Shown: piece by piece, positions 18,057 through 26,193 of the stretch
How positions within the stretch are numbered: the stretch's first letter is position 1
Layout: each line of letters starts with the position of its first letter
Source: Prevotella sp.
GTDB lineage: Bacteria; Bacteroidota; Bacteroidia; Bacteroidales; Bacteroidaceae
DNA: 56,195 nt
Assembly (NCBI GenBank): GCA_018053665.1
Contig: JAGPKZ010000006.1
Coordinates: 1-56,195, forward strand
Reading direction: 5' to 3'
Made by a program: the position numbers and the translations under genes
The notes under the pieces: generated by a model
The model's database searches: none
What the model saw: only the letters and a program-made list of their open reading frames with translations
What the model was told of the DNA's origin: nothing

Positions 18057-18150
18057 ATAAAACGTGTTTTAATTTTGTTTTCCCGAGTGCAGCTTATCTT
18101 AACCGTAGGTAGAGTACGGCAAACGAGTGAAAAAGCAAAATAAAACGTGT
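18032..18150. repeat. Tandem 36-bp direct repeat in promoter region
   Basis: Identical 36-bp units lie at 18032-18067 and 18115-18150 (starting TACGGCAAACGAGTG), 83 bp apart, with weaker similarity in the DNA that follows each one. The second copy keeps the -33 TTTG, but the -7 position reads TACTCTAC instead of TATCTTTG. The rest of the 17997-18382 gap holds the promoter of the efflux operon and its leader. Confidence 0.9.
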
Positions 18151-18273
18151 CCTATTTTATTTTTCAGTATGCAGCATAACCTTTGTCACGCTTTACAAAA
18201 AATAGTAAAACAAAGTATTTTGTAAAATAAGTAGAAAACTTCATGTATAAATGTAATATTTTCCCTTAGAAAT

Positions 18274-18304
18274 TTTGTTTTATAGAAAACATAACTTATA
18301 TTTG
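18274..18304 (+). promoter_or_regulatory. Promoter of the RND efflux operon
   Basis: TTTG (18274-18277), exactly 19 bp, then TATATTTG (18297-18304). The predicted start near 18308 leaves a leader of about 75 nt before the first gene. Confidence 0.75.
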
Positions 18305-18382
18305 CATTGTTTTCCAAAGGAACATATATCTCAGGGAATTATAATCTGTAAGAAATCACAAACAATAAAACAAAGAAAGAAT

Positions 18383-18643
18383 ATGAAAGAGAACACTTCA
18401 AAATGGATAAACAGAATATTCTGTGGCTGGAATATGCCACGTATCATAAGATTGGTATTAGGAATTGCACTATGTATATTCGGCACTACTTCTAAAGAGA
18501 ATATCACAACATTGTTCGGTGCACTGCTTATATTTCAGGGTATACTTAATTTGTCATGTTGCGGAACTGGAGGATGCTCTTTATCAAATGACAAGAGACA
18601 AGTTTACAAAGACTTTATTAAACCATACAAGCCGAAGAAATAA
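18383..18643 (+). CDS. YgaP-like (DUF2892) small membrane protein
   Basis: This 86-residue protein has two hydrophobic helices (about 17-33 and 37-54) and a Cys-rich segment LSCCGTGGC at about 57-65. It resembles the YgaP transmembrane domain/DUF2892 family, members of which are found beside rhodaneses and other sulfur-handling proteins. The ATG at 18383 is chosen because longer in-frame starts lie before the -7 box at 18297-18304. It is first in the thioredoxin/TolC/RND operon, 46 nt before the thioredoxin. Confidence 0.72.
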   Translation: MKENTSKWINRIFCGWNMPRIIRLVLGIALCIFGTTSKENITTLFGALLIFQGILNLSCCGTGGCSLSNDKRQVYKDFIKPYKPKK

Positions 18644-18689
18644 CATCAGATAAGGAATAAAAATATATAAACATAAAACACAATTTAAA

Positions 18690-19052
18690 ATGAAAGCAAC
18701 TCAATTAACTAAGGCAGAATTTCTTAAGAAAGTAGCTGACTTCGAGAATAATCCAACAGAATGGAAATACCTTGGTGACAAACCAGCAATCATTGACTTT
18801 TACGCAACGTGGTGCGGCCCATGTAAGGCAGTAAGCCCTATTATGGAAGAATTAGCCGAAGAATATAAAGACAGTATCTATATATACAAAGTAGATACCG
18901 AACAAGAACAAGACCTAGCAGCGGCATTTGGAATAAGGTCAATACCATCAGTTTTGTTCATTCCAATGAACGGGGCACCACAAATGTCAGTTGGAGCAAT
19001 GCCTAAAAACGGATTCGAGAAAGCAATACAAGAAGTTCTTCTCTCCAAATAA
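18690..19052 (+). CDS. Thioredoxin
   Basis: The 120-residue protein has the active site WCGPCK at about 41-46 (ATWCGPCKAVSPIM) and the cis-Pro loop IRSIPSVLFI near 90. No signal peptide is seen, so it should be cytoplasmic. It reduces protein disulfides. Its place between a YgaP-like membrane protein and an RND efflux system suggests that it serves a redox process linked to the exported compound, which is an inference. Confidence 0.93.
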   Translation: MKATQLTKAEFLKKVADFENNPTEWKYLGDKPAIIDFYATWCGPCKAVSPIMEELAEEYKDSIYIYKVDTEQEQDLAAAFGIRSIPSVLFIPMNGAPQMSVGAMPKNGFEKAIQEVLLSK

Positions 19053-19085
19053 AATAACTGTTTTAACCCTATACAAGAAAAAAAG

Positions 19086-20408
19086 ATGAACAGAACGAAG
19101 ATTTTTTTAATTGCTGTCGGGTATATTCTTTTAAACCCAATTACAACAGATGCACAACAACGGAATCATATTTCGATGGAAGACGCTGTTGCTATTGCCG
19201 CAAAGAATAATGCCAACATACAAATAGCGGAATTGGATAGCAAGATATCTACCGCAAATTATCATCAAACCGACGCTGTATTTTTGCCTCAACTGTCTGT
19301 CAATTATACAGCTATGGTTACTAGTAATCCTCTGAATGCATTCGGATTCCTACTGCAACAAGGTATTGCCACAGCGCAAGACTTTGAACCAGCAAAATTG
19401 AATAACCCTGGAGCTACCCGTAACTACGGAACTTCTATTGACGCCAAACTACCAATATTCAATCTTGACATGATTTATGCACGCAAAGGGGCTAAACTTC
19501 AGCAAGATGTATACAAATATAAATCGGCATATACTAAAAAATATATCACTTTTGAAGTACAAAAAGCCTACACACAACTACAGTTTGCATACCAATTAAG
19601 ACAAATATTACAAGGAACATTGATTGATGTAAAACAGATTAATCAATCAGTAAACAATTTCTACAAACAAGGATTAGTACAAAAATCAGATGTATTAAAT
19701 GCTGATGTACAACTAAACACTGTAGAAAGCGCACTCTCTAAGGCTACAAGTAATATTGAGAATGCATCTGAAGGGCTCAATCTCCTCGCAGGAAATCCTC
19801 AAGACAAGCAAAGTCTATATTCAACTGATTCTTTGACACAGGAGATTTATGGATTTGAAAATGCAGCGCTTTCGGAAACCAGGTCTGACATCATGGCCAT
19901 GAAGACAGCTCTAAATGCATCAAAGATGATGGTCAAATCATCCAATATGGCCCTTCTACCCAAAATAAACGCATTTGGTAGCTACCAATTCAATGACTCT
20001 AAAGCATTTGGCTTTAACAAAAACTCATATATGGCTGGCATTTCTCTCAGTTGGAACATCTTCTCAGGAAACCAGAACATGAGTAAAATAAAATCTGCGA
20101 ATTATACGACAGACAAAATAAACAAAGAATTGAACCAATTTGTTGATAAAAGCCGGTTAGAACTTAACAAGACATTAAGAGACCTGAATGATTTGCAGAT
20201 AGAAATCAAAAAACACGATACAAGCGTAGCGCAAGCAACAGAAGCTCTCAGAATTCTAAACAATAGATTTAAAGAGGGACTTGTCAGCACTACAGACCTT
20301 CTCACAGCCCAAGCACAACTCTCGCAACAGAGAATAGCATTGGCACAGGCTATCATGTCATATAATATTACGAAATATTATACAGAATTACTGACATCTA
20401 ATTATTAA
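19086..20408 (+). CDS. TolC family outer-membrane efflux protein
   Basis: The 440-residue protein has a signal peptide (cleavage after TTDAQ near residue 24) and two homologous halves of long alpha-helical/beta-barrel repeats, as in TolC: ISMEDAVAIAAKNNANIQIAEL near 30-50 and a second set from about 255. The C-terminal helix contains LVSTTDLLTAQAQLSQQRIALAQA. It forms the outer-membrane channel of the tripartite pump with the following adaptor and RND genes (24-nt and 11-nt gaps). Confidence 0.93.
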   Translation: MNRTKIFLIAVGYILLNPITTDAQQRNHISMEDAVAIAAKNNANIQIAELDSKISTANYHQTDAVFLPQLSVNYTAMVTSNPLNAFGFLLQQGIATAQDFEPAKLNNPGATRNYGTSIDAKLPIFNLDMIYARKGAKLQQDVYKYKSAYTKKYITFEVQKAYTQLQFAYQLRQILQGTLIDVKQINQSVNNFYKQGLVQKSDVLNADVQLNTVESALSKATSNIENASEGLNLLAGNPQDKQSLYSTDSLTQEIYGFENAALSETRSDIMAMKTALNASKMMVKSSNMALLPKINAFGSYQFNDSKAFGFNKNSYMAGISLSWNIFSGNQNMSKIKSANYTTDKINKELNQFVDKSRLELNKTLRDLNDLQIEIKKHDTSVAQATEALRILNNRFKEGLVSTTDLLTAQAQLSQQRIALAQAIMSYNITKYYTELLTSNY

Positions 20409-20431
20409 TTCATAACCAATCAGTTATAACA

Positions 20432-21505
20432 ATGAAAATACGTACATTTTTATATATAGCAGCAATCGCAGTTCTTGCTTCATGTTCTTCTAAATCTAAT
20501 AAAGAGAAAGAAGAAAGTGCTGTACGGGTAAAAACATATTATCCTACAAATACAAACAGTGAAGAGATCTTTATCAGTGGTATGGTCTCTGCCAAACAGA
20601 CGGCTGTAATCAGCACAAAAGTAATGGGATACATTGATAAAATTTATGTGAAGCAAGGTGATCTTGTTAAAAAAGGTCAGACCCTCATTGTCATCAACAG
20701 TAGTGATTTAAAAGCTAAGGAAGCTCAGTCAAGAGCTATGATTACCGAGGCCGATGCTGCTGTAAAAGATGCACAACGCGATTATCAAAGGTATCAAACA
20801 CTACATGAACAAAAGAGTGTTTCTGATAAAGAACTGGAAAACGTAGCACTGAAAAACATCTCTGCTAAAGCCCATTTACAAATGGCACGTGAAGGATTAA
20901 AAGAAGTAAAATCGATGCTCGCATATACGAATATAAAAGCACCTTTTACGGGCGTTATCACACAAAAGATCGTAGACGAGGGAAATATCGCTAATCCTGG
21001 AATGCAACTATTATCAGTAGAACAATCAGGAGACATGAATATAACAGCATCTGTTCCTGAAAACTATATTGCATATATACATGCAGGCGACAAAGTAAAA
21101 ATAGACATTAAATCTTTGGGTATCTATATCCACGGTTTCATTAGTGAAATAAGCCCATCTGCAACAATGACTGGAGGACAATATGGAATGAAAATATCAA
21201 TCGGACAGAAAGACAAGGCTAAATTACGTGCCGGAATGTATGCCGGAATTCATATTCCAAACAAGAAAGCAGACGGAGGCACGCCACAAATACTAGTCGA
21301 GAAATCATCTATCGTAACAAAAGACCAACTTACAGGAGTCTATGTTGCAGATAAAGACAACAGAGCTATTTTACATTGGGTACGCTTAGGCAATGAAACA
21401 GGAGACCAAGTAGTAGTATTGTCTGGTCTTAGTGAAACGGACCGAGTTATAGAAAGCGCTAATGTGAAACTATACAATGGACAAAAGATTATTGTAACAG
21501 ATTAA
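20432..21505 (+). CDS. RND efflux periplasmic adaptor (lipoprotein)
   Basis: The 357-residue membrane-fusion protein has a lipobox VLASC (Cys at about 18), so it is lipid-anchored. The barrel-sandwich (lipoyl-like) half IDKIYVKQGDLVKKGQTLIVI lies near 70-90, followed by a coiled-coil hairpin (about 95-160) and the second lipoyl half AYTNIKAPFTGVITQKIVDEGN near 168-190. It bridges the RND pump and the TolC channel. The next gene starts 11 nt downstream. Confidence 0.93.
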   Translation: MKIRTFLYIAAIAVLASCSSKSNKEKEESAVRVKTYYPTNTNSEEIFISGMVSAKQTAVISTKVMGYIDKIYVKQGDLVKKGQTLIVINSSDLKAKEAQSRAMITEADAAVKDAQRDYQRYQTLHEQKSVSDKELENVALKNISAKAHLQMAREGLKEVKSMLAYTNIKAPFTGVITQKIVDEGNIANPGMQLLSVEQSGDMNITASVPENYIAYIHAGDKVKIDIKSLGIYIHGFISEISPSATMTGGQYGMKISIGQKDKAKLRAGMYAGIHIPNKKADGGTPQILVEKSSIVTKDQLTGVYVADKDNRAILHWVRLGNETGDQVVVLSGLSETDRVIESANVKLYNGQKIIVTD

Positions 21506-21515
21506 AATACAAGCT

Positions 21516-24500
21516 ATGGAAAATGGAATTTCAGGAAAAATAGCCAATGCATTTATCAAATCCAAGCTAAGTATATTGCTAGTATTTGCATTTTTGCTAT
21601 TAGGCATATTCAGTATATATTTTATTCCGCGCGAAGAGGATCCTCAAATAGAAGTTCCTACTGCGGACATAATGATCGGATATCCTGGTGCCACACCAAA
21701 AGAAGTGGAATCGGGAGTGGTACAACCGATAGAAAAAATCGTATCAAACATCAAAGGAGTGGAACACGTATATTCCACATCTATGAATGGCATGGGTATG
21801 CTCACCGTACAATTCTACGTTGGAGAAGACTCTGAACGGTCTTTAGTAAAATTGTACAACGAGATCATGAAAAACATGGATCACATGCCACAAGGAGCAA
21901 CGATGCCCCTCATCAAATCGCGTTCTATAGATGATGTTCCAGCTTTGGCATTCACGCTCTGGAGCAATAAGATGAGCGGATATGAACTAAGGCAGGTATC
22001 CGAGGTCGTAGGTAACGAAATCAAAATGATTCCGGATGTTGCGCAAGTAAAAGTTATCGGTGGACAAAGCCGTCAAGTAAGAGTTATACTTGATAAAGAC
22101 AAGATGGCTGAAAGTAAAGTGGATTTTGGAACTATCTCTCAGGCTCTTCAGGCAAACAATGTTCAGATGCAAAGCGGTAATATCATTAACGGAGATAAAG
22201 TCTATTCTGTTCAAACTGGCAACTTCTTTGCAAATAGGGATGAAGTAAAAAATATGATTGTCGGCACAAATGATAATCAACCAGTATATCTCTACCAAAT
22301 AGCAAACGTTGAAGACGGACCGGAAACACCAAAGCAATATGTCTCATTTAGTTATGGAGCAGCCGAAGCAAAAGAGAAAGCCAATATGCCAGATGATTAT
22401 TCGGCTATCACAATCTCTATCGCCAAGAAAAAAGGAGCTGATGCGATGAAACTGGCTGAGACAGTTATCAACAAAGTTGACCAATTGAAAGAAAATGTCA
22501 TTACAAATGATATTCATGTAGATGTTACACGCAACTATGGTGAAACTGCATCACACAAAGTGTCTGAACTATTAATGCACTTAGTTATTGCGATTATTGC
22601 CGTTACATTGTTTGTGATGCTCGCTATGGGATGGCGCGGAGGATTAGTTGTATTCTTATCAGTACCAATTACATTTGCACTGACCCTATTTGCCTACTAT
22701 TTTCTGGGGTATACCCTGAACAGAATTACTCTTTTCGCTCTCGTCTTTGTCACGGGTATTGTGGTAGACGACTCTATCGTTATTGCCGAAAACATGCACA
22801 GACACTTTAAGATGAAGAATCTGCCACCACTTCAAGCGGCAATCTTTGCAATCAACGAAGTCGGCAACCCTACTATACTTGCCACATTAACGGTTATCGC
22901 CGCTGTATTGCCAATGGCATTTGTATCAGGAATGATGGGGCCATACATGAGTCCTATGCCTATCGGTGCAGCTATCGCGATGACATTCTCTCTACTGATA
23001 GCATTAACACTAACACCATATTTTGGCTATCAATTCTTAAGATTTAAAGGAAAGAAAAGTAATGGCGTAGCAGAAAAAGAGTCTTCAACCGAACTGCATG
23101 AGACATATATATATAAGGTATATTCTAAAATAACAACACCATTTCTGGAAAGCAGAAAAAGGAGGTGGACATTTATGCTGTCATTAACGGCGATTCTGCT
23201 AGCAACATTTGTACTGTTCTTTACTAAATCAGTACCGGTAAAGATGCTTCCATTTGATAATAAGAATGAGTTTCAGGTAATTATTGACATGCCAGAAGGA
23301 ACAACCTTGGAACGTACAGCAGCCGTAGCCAAAGAACTGGGACTATATGTAAGCAAAAACGACAAGGTTACCAATTATCAAACGTATGTAGGAACATCAG
23401 CACCAATAAGTTTTAATGGATTGATACGTCACTACGATTTTCGCTCGGGTGATAATGTAGCAGACATACAAGTAAACTTAATTGATAAAGGGGAACGCAG
23501 TGAGCAAAGCCACGACATAGCAAAATCTATGCGTGCAAGTTTGCAAGCTATCGGTAAAAGGTATAACGCAAATGTAAAAGTCGTTGAGGTCCCACCTGGT
23601 CCTCCTGTTATGTCAACCATCGTAGCAGAGATTTATGGTCCTGACTATGCAAAACAAATCAATGTTGCCAGTCAGGTTAAAGACTTATTGTCAAAAACAG
23701 ATAACGTTGTAGACGTAGACTGGACGGTAGAAGCCAATCAGGCAGAATATAAATTCGCAGTAGATAAAGACAAAGCTATGAAACTGGGAATACCAGAGGC
23801 ACAAGTGCTACAAAACGTCAATGCTGCATTATCTGGGATGCCGGTAGGTATATTACATCGCCCATCAAGCGTGGATCAGATTGGAATTGTATTGCAATTG
23901 CCAGAAAAAGATAAATCGAGTATAGAAAATGTCCTGAGTATGAAAGTTGTAAACAAACAGGGCATGGCGATACCTATTGGAGATTTGGTAAAAGTAACAA
24001 AAGAATTAAAAGACAAAAGCATTTCCCGAAAAGACCAAAAACGAGTTGTATATGTCACAACTGATGTAGCAGGAAAGTTAGAAAGTCCAACGTATGCAAT
24101 GTCTGATGTATCCAATCAATTATCAAAAGTAAAATTACCTGAAGGTTACAAACTGAAAGAAGCATATACGCAACAGCCAAGCAAAGAGGATAATTTCACA
24201 CTTAAATGGGATGGAGAATGGCAGATAACATACGAAGTATTCCGCGATTTGGGAATTGCATTCTTATTCGTATTAATCATTATCTATGTACTGATTGTGG
24301 CTTGGTTCCAAAACTTCATAACGCCTCTGGTACAATTATCAGCCATACCGCTATCTCTTATTGGTATTATCTTAGGGCATTGGATTATGGGAGCATACTT
24401 TAGCGCGCCATCCATGATCGGCTTTATTGCTCTGGCGGGTATTATGGTGCGTAATTCAATACTGCTAATAGATTTCATCGACTTAAGATTGAAAGATGGA

Positions 24501-24722
24501 ATTCCGCTTAAACAGGCCATTGTGGAAGCAGGAGCCGTAAGAACTACCCCTATCCTACTCACCGCTGGAGGTGTTGTGATAGGTGCAATCGTAATACTCT
24601 TTGACCCTATTTTCCAGGGATTGGCAATATCTTTAATCGGAGGAACTATAACATCAACAGTTCTTACACTAATCGTAGTTCCACTATTATACTTCAAAAT
24701 GCTAAAAAACAAAGTAAAGTAA
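21516..24722 (+). CDS. RND efflux transporter permease
   Basis: The 1068-residue inner-membrane pump has about 12 transmembrane segments and two large periplasmic loops. The N-terminus SILLVFAFLLLGIFSIYFIPREEDPQ is typical. The proton-relay pair is D418-D419 in GIVVDDSIVIAENM. This is the drug-type (HAE1-like) pattern rather than a heavy-metal CusA/CzcA pattern, but the substrate cannot be read. The C-terminal half has AGIMVRNSILLIDFIDLRL near 970. It is the core of the tripartite system. Confidence 0.93.
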   Translation: MENGISGKIANAFIKSKLSILLVFAFLLLGIFSIYFIPREEDPQIEVPTADIMIGYPGATPKEVESGVVQPIEKIVSNIKGVEHVYSTSMNGMGMLTVQFYVGEDSERSLVKLYNEIMKNMDHMPQGATMPLIKSRSIDDVPALAFTLWSNKMSGYELRQVSEVVGNEIKMIPDVAQVKVIGGQSRQVRVILDKDKMAESKVDFGTISQALQANNVQMQSGNIINGDKVYSVQTGNFFANRDEVKNMIVGTNDNQPVYLYQIANVEDGPETPKQYVSFSYGAAEAKEKANMPDDYSAITISIAKKKGADAMKLAETVINKVDQLKENVITNDIHVDVTRNYGETASHKVSELLMHLVIAIIAVTLFVMLAMGWRGGLVVFLSVPITFALTLFAYYFLGYTLNRITLFALVFVTGIVVDDSIVIAENMHRHFKMKNLPPLQAAIFAINEVGNPTILATLTVIAAVLPMAFVSGMMGPYMSPMPIGAAIAMTFSLLIALTLTPYFGYQFLRFKGKKSNGVAEKESSTELHETYIYKVYSKITTPFLESRKRRWTFMLSLTAILLATFVLFFTKSVPVKMLPFDNKNEFQVIIDMPEGTTLERTAAVAKELGLYVSKNDKVTNYQTYVGTSAPISFNGLIRHYDFRSGDNVADIQVNLIDKGERSEQSHDIAKSMRASLQAIGKRYNANVKVVEVPPGPPVMSTIVAEIYGPDYAKQINVASQVKDLLSKTDNVVDVDWTVEANQAEYKFAVDKDKAMKLGIPEAQVLQNVNAALSGMPVGILHRPSSVDQIGIVLQLPEKDKSSIENVLSMKVVNKQGMAIPIGDLVKVTKELKDKSISRKDQKRVVYVTTDVAGKLESPTYAMSDVSNQLSKVKLPEGYKLKEAYTQQPSKEDNFTLKWDGEWQITYEVFRDLGIAFLFVLIIIYVLIVAWFQNFITPLVQLSAIPLSLIGIILGHWIMGAYFSAPSMIGFIALAGIMVRNSILLIDFIDLRLKDGIPLKQAIVEAGAVRTTPILLTAGGVVIGAIVILFDPIFQGLAISLIGGTITSTVLTLIVVPLLYFKMLKNKVK

Positions 24723-24729
24723 CAACATT

Positions 24730-25047
24730 ATGAAACTGACAATAATATTAAGTATTAAAGAAAGCCATGACCAAGTAGCTCAGCTACTTGATCAAGCTGG
24801 CGTGAAGAGGTTCAGCACGATTGATATCACCGGATATAAAAAGAATAAGGAATCCCAACTATTAAATTGGTTTGGAGAGAATTCTGGTAATGCTAAAACC
24901 AATTCCATAATGTTTTTCTGCTTTACTACAGAAGAAGAATCATCACTTGTAATAGAGAAAGTTAATCAATGCAATATGGATTCTGGATTTAGCTTTCCTG
25001 CTCACGCATTTGTTATTGATGTAGAGAAAAATTCAATCTTATTATAA
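24730..25047 (+). CDS. Small ferredoxin-like/PII-like protein of the efflux operon
   Basis: The 105-residue soluble protein has an apparent beta-alpha-beta-beta-alpha-beta pattern (KLTIILSIKESHDQVAQLLDQAG, then SIMFFCFTTEEESSLVIEKV, then AFVIDVEKNS). Small PII-like or DUF3240-like proteins of this size are found beside RND pump genes in other bacteria, so a regulatory or trafficking role is plausible. The family assignment is tentative. It lies 7 nt after the RND permease. Confidence 0.6.
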   Translation: MKLTIILSIKESHDQVAQLLDQAGVKRFSTIDITGYKKNKESQLLNWFGENSGNAKTNSIMFFCFTTEEESSLVIEKVNQCNMDSGFSFPAHAFVIDVEKNSILL

Positions 25048-25059
25048 AATAGAATAGTC

Positions 25060-25239
25060 ATGGAAAAAGAATATATAATCAGAAGATTAGCCGGAATGCT
25101 TATTATACTTGGCGTTGTACTGGCATATTTAGTATCTATACTTTGGCTATTACTCCCACTTTTTGTTGGTATCAATTTATTGCAATCGTCGTTTACGAAG
25201 TTCTGCCCTTTAGATTTGATATTAAAAAAGAAAAAATAA
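25060..25239 (+). CDS. Second YgaP-like (DUF2892) membrane protein, 59 residues
   Basis: The ORF ATG 25060 to TAA 25237-25239 encodes 59 residues. The pattern RRLAGMLIILGVVLAYLVS, then LPLFVGINLLQSSFTKFCP matches the YgaP-type DUF2892 family closely: two transmembrane helices, NLLQSxFTxFCP and a basic tail. It follows the small ferredoxin-like gene by 12 nt. The operon therefore begins and ends with YgaP-like membrane proteins. Confidence 0.82.
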   Translation: MEKEYIIRRLAGMLIILGVVLAYLVSILWLLLPLFVGINLLQSSFTKFCPLDLILKKKK

Positions 25240-25352
25240 TACACGTAAATGCCTTGAAGATAGCTTATAAACAATGTGTTATCTCAACATATACAGGGCG
25301 TTAAAAAATGGAAAATATTTCATGTAGATACTTTTTTTTCAACATATAGATG

Positions 25353-25360
25353 TAATTTTG
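25353..25360 (+). promoter_or_regulatory. -7 box of the MarR-family gene
   Basis: TAATTTTG lies 21 bp before the ATG of the regulator gene, which implies its own promoter rather than only read-through from the efflux operon. Confidence 0.45.
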
Positions 25361-25381
25361 CACGCAAAATAGAAAAACAAG

Positions 25382-25738
25382 ATGGAAACATTATGTAAAA
25401 TAAGAGAAATAAATAGAGCCGTAGCAGCATTTGAAGCTGAGATGGAAAAAACATATAACTTATGTCTCAATGAAGGCATGTTATTATGTTGTCTATCAAA
25501 AACCTCCAAACTTTCATCTGGTGAAATCGCTGACTCGCTGGGATTGACAACATCTAACACATCCAAAGTGATTAAGTCTGTAGAAAATAAAGACATGGTC
25601 AAACGTGTTATTGGAAATACGGACAAGCGACAAATGTATTTTTCACTAACCTCTAAAGGAAAAGAGGCTTTATCCGTAATTAATTGTGACAACATTAAGT
25701 TACCTGATTTACTCAAAGATATTTTAAATAAAGAATAA
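25382..25738 (+). CDS. MarR family transcriptional regulator
   Basis: The 118-residue winged-helix protein has the recognition region LSSGEIADSLGLTTSNTSKVIKSVENKDMV at about 41-70 and the wing NTDKRQMYFSLTSKGKEAL at about 79-97. It is shorter than typical MarR proteins (about 140-150) because the N-terminal helix is reduced. Its location directly after the RND operon suggests that it controls that operon. A Cys pair (LLCCLSKTSK, about 34-35) could be a redox sensor, which is speculative. Confidence 0.87.
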   Translation: METLCKIREINRAVAAFEAEMEKTYNLCLNEGMLLCCLSKTSKLSSGEIADSLGLTTSNTSKVIKSVENKDMVKRVIGNTDKRQMYFSLTSKGKEALSVINCDNIKLPDLLKDILNKE

Positions 25739-25768
25739 AAAGGCAAATCAGACTACAAAAATAATAAA

Positions 25769-25804
25769 AGTCAGACAGAATAATTATATCTGTCTGACTT
25801 TTTT
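25769..25804 (+). terminator. Terminator after the MarR-family gene
   Basis: Stem AGTCAGACAGA with TCTGTCTGACT, a loop of about 9 nt, and seven T residues after it. Confidence 0.9.
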
Positions 25805-25944
25805 TATTCTAGCAATATATAGCAGACTATGATGCTGGTATAACACTACCTGAAAATAAAAGTTTAGACAACCTTTATATATTTGCTTTTAGTGATTATA
25901 TCATCTCCCCACAGAAAAAAGTTTTTTTGACATTCAATCAAATA

Positions 25945-26007
25945 GTGATTAGGCCCTAATTACTCTGTAATGTTTCACACTTTGCAGAGTGATTAGAGCC
26001 TAATCAC
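25945..26007. repeat. 63-bp imperfect palindrome built of two nested dyads
   Basis: Outer arms 25945-25967 and 25985-26007 are inverted copies (21 of 23 positions match). Each arm is itself a dyad: GTGATTAG-GCC-CTAATTAC (25945-25963) and GTGATTAG-AGC-CTAATCAC (25989-26007). It lies between two converging genes, past the ends of both. Apart from it, the 25739-26193 gap holds two terminators and a lone TATATTTG at 25878. Confidence 0.85.
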
Positions 26008-26085
26008 TCAATTGTATTTCGAAAAAACTAAGTCAAAAATCAAACTATTATGTTCCGCATATATAATTCTTATTCCATAATAAAA

Positions 26086-26112
26086 GGGAAGCCAGTTTTG
26101 AACCGACCTCCC
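26086..26112 (-). terminator. Terminator of the glycogen operon
   Basis: On the minus strand a 10-bp stem with three G-U pairs (GGGAGGUCGG with CUGGCUUCCC), a 7-nt loop, then a T-rich tail. A weaker hairpin (AGCTCA/TGAGCT, 26135-26149) lies between it and the GH57 stop codon. Confidence 0.65.
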
Positions 26113-26193
26113 TCTACCATAAATCGAGATTAAAAGCTCATATTGAGCTAATAATTAACATAACATCTAATTAATATAACACAGTTATTAAAG

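Noticed and set aside
24284..24712. Minus-strand ORF (142 residues) opposite the RND permease end
   Set aside because: Shadow of the transmembrane segments of the RND gene.
25878..25885. TATATTTG as an sRNA promoter after the MarR-family gene
   Set aside because: No -33 TTTG at proper spacing and no terminator shortly downstream.
26086..26112. tRNA-like sequence (GGTCGGTTCAAAACTGGC on minus)
   Set aside because: It superficially resembles a T arm, but there is no acceptor or D arm. A wobble-rich terminator explains it better.
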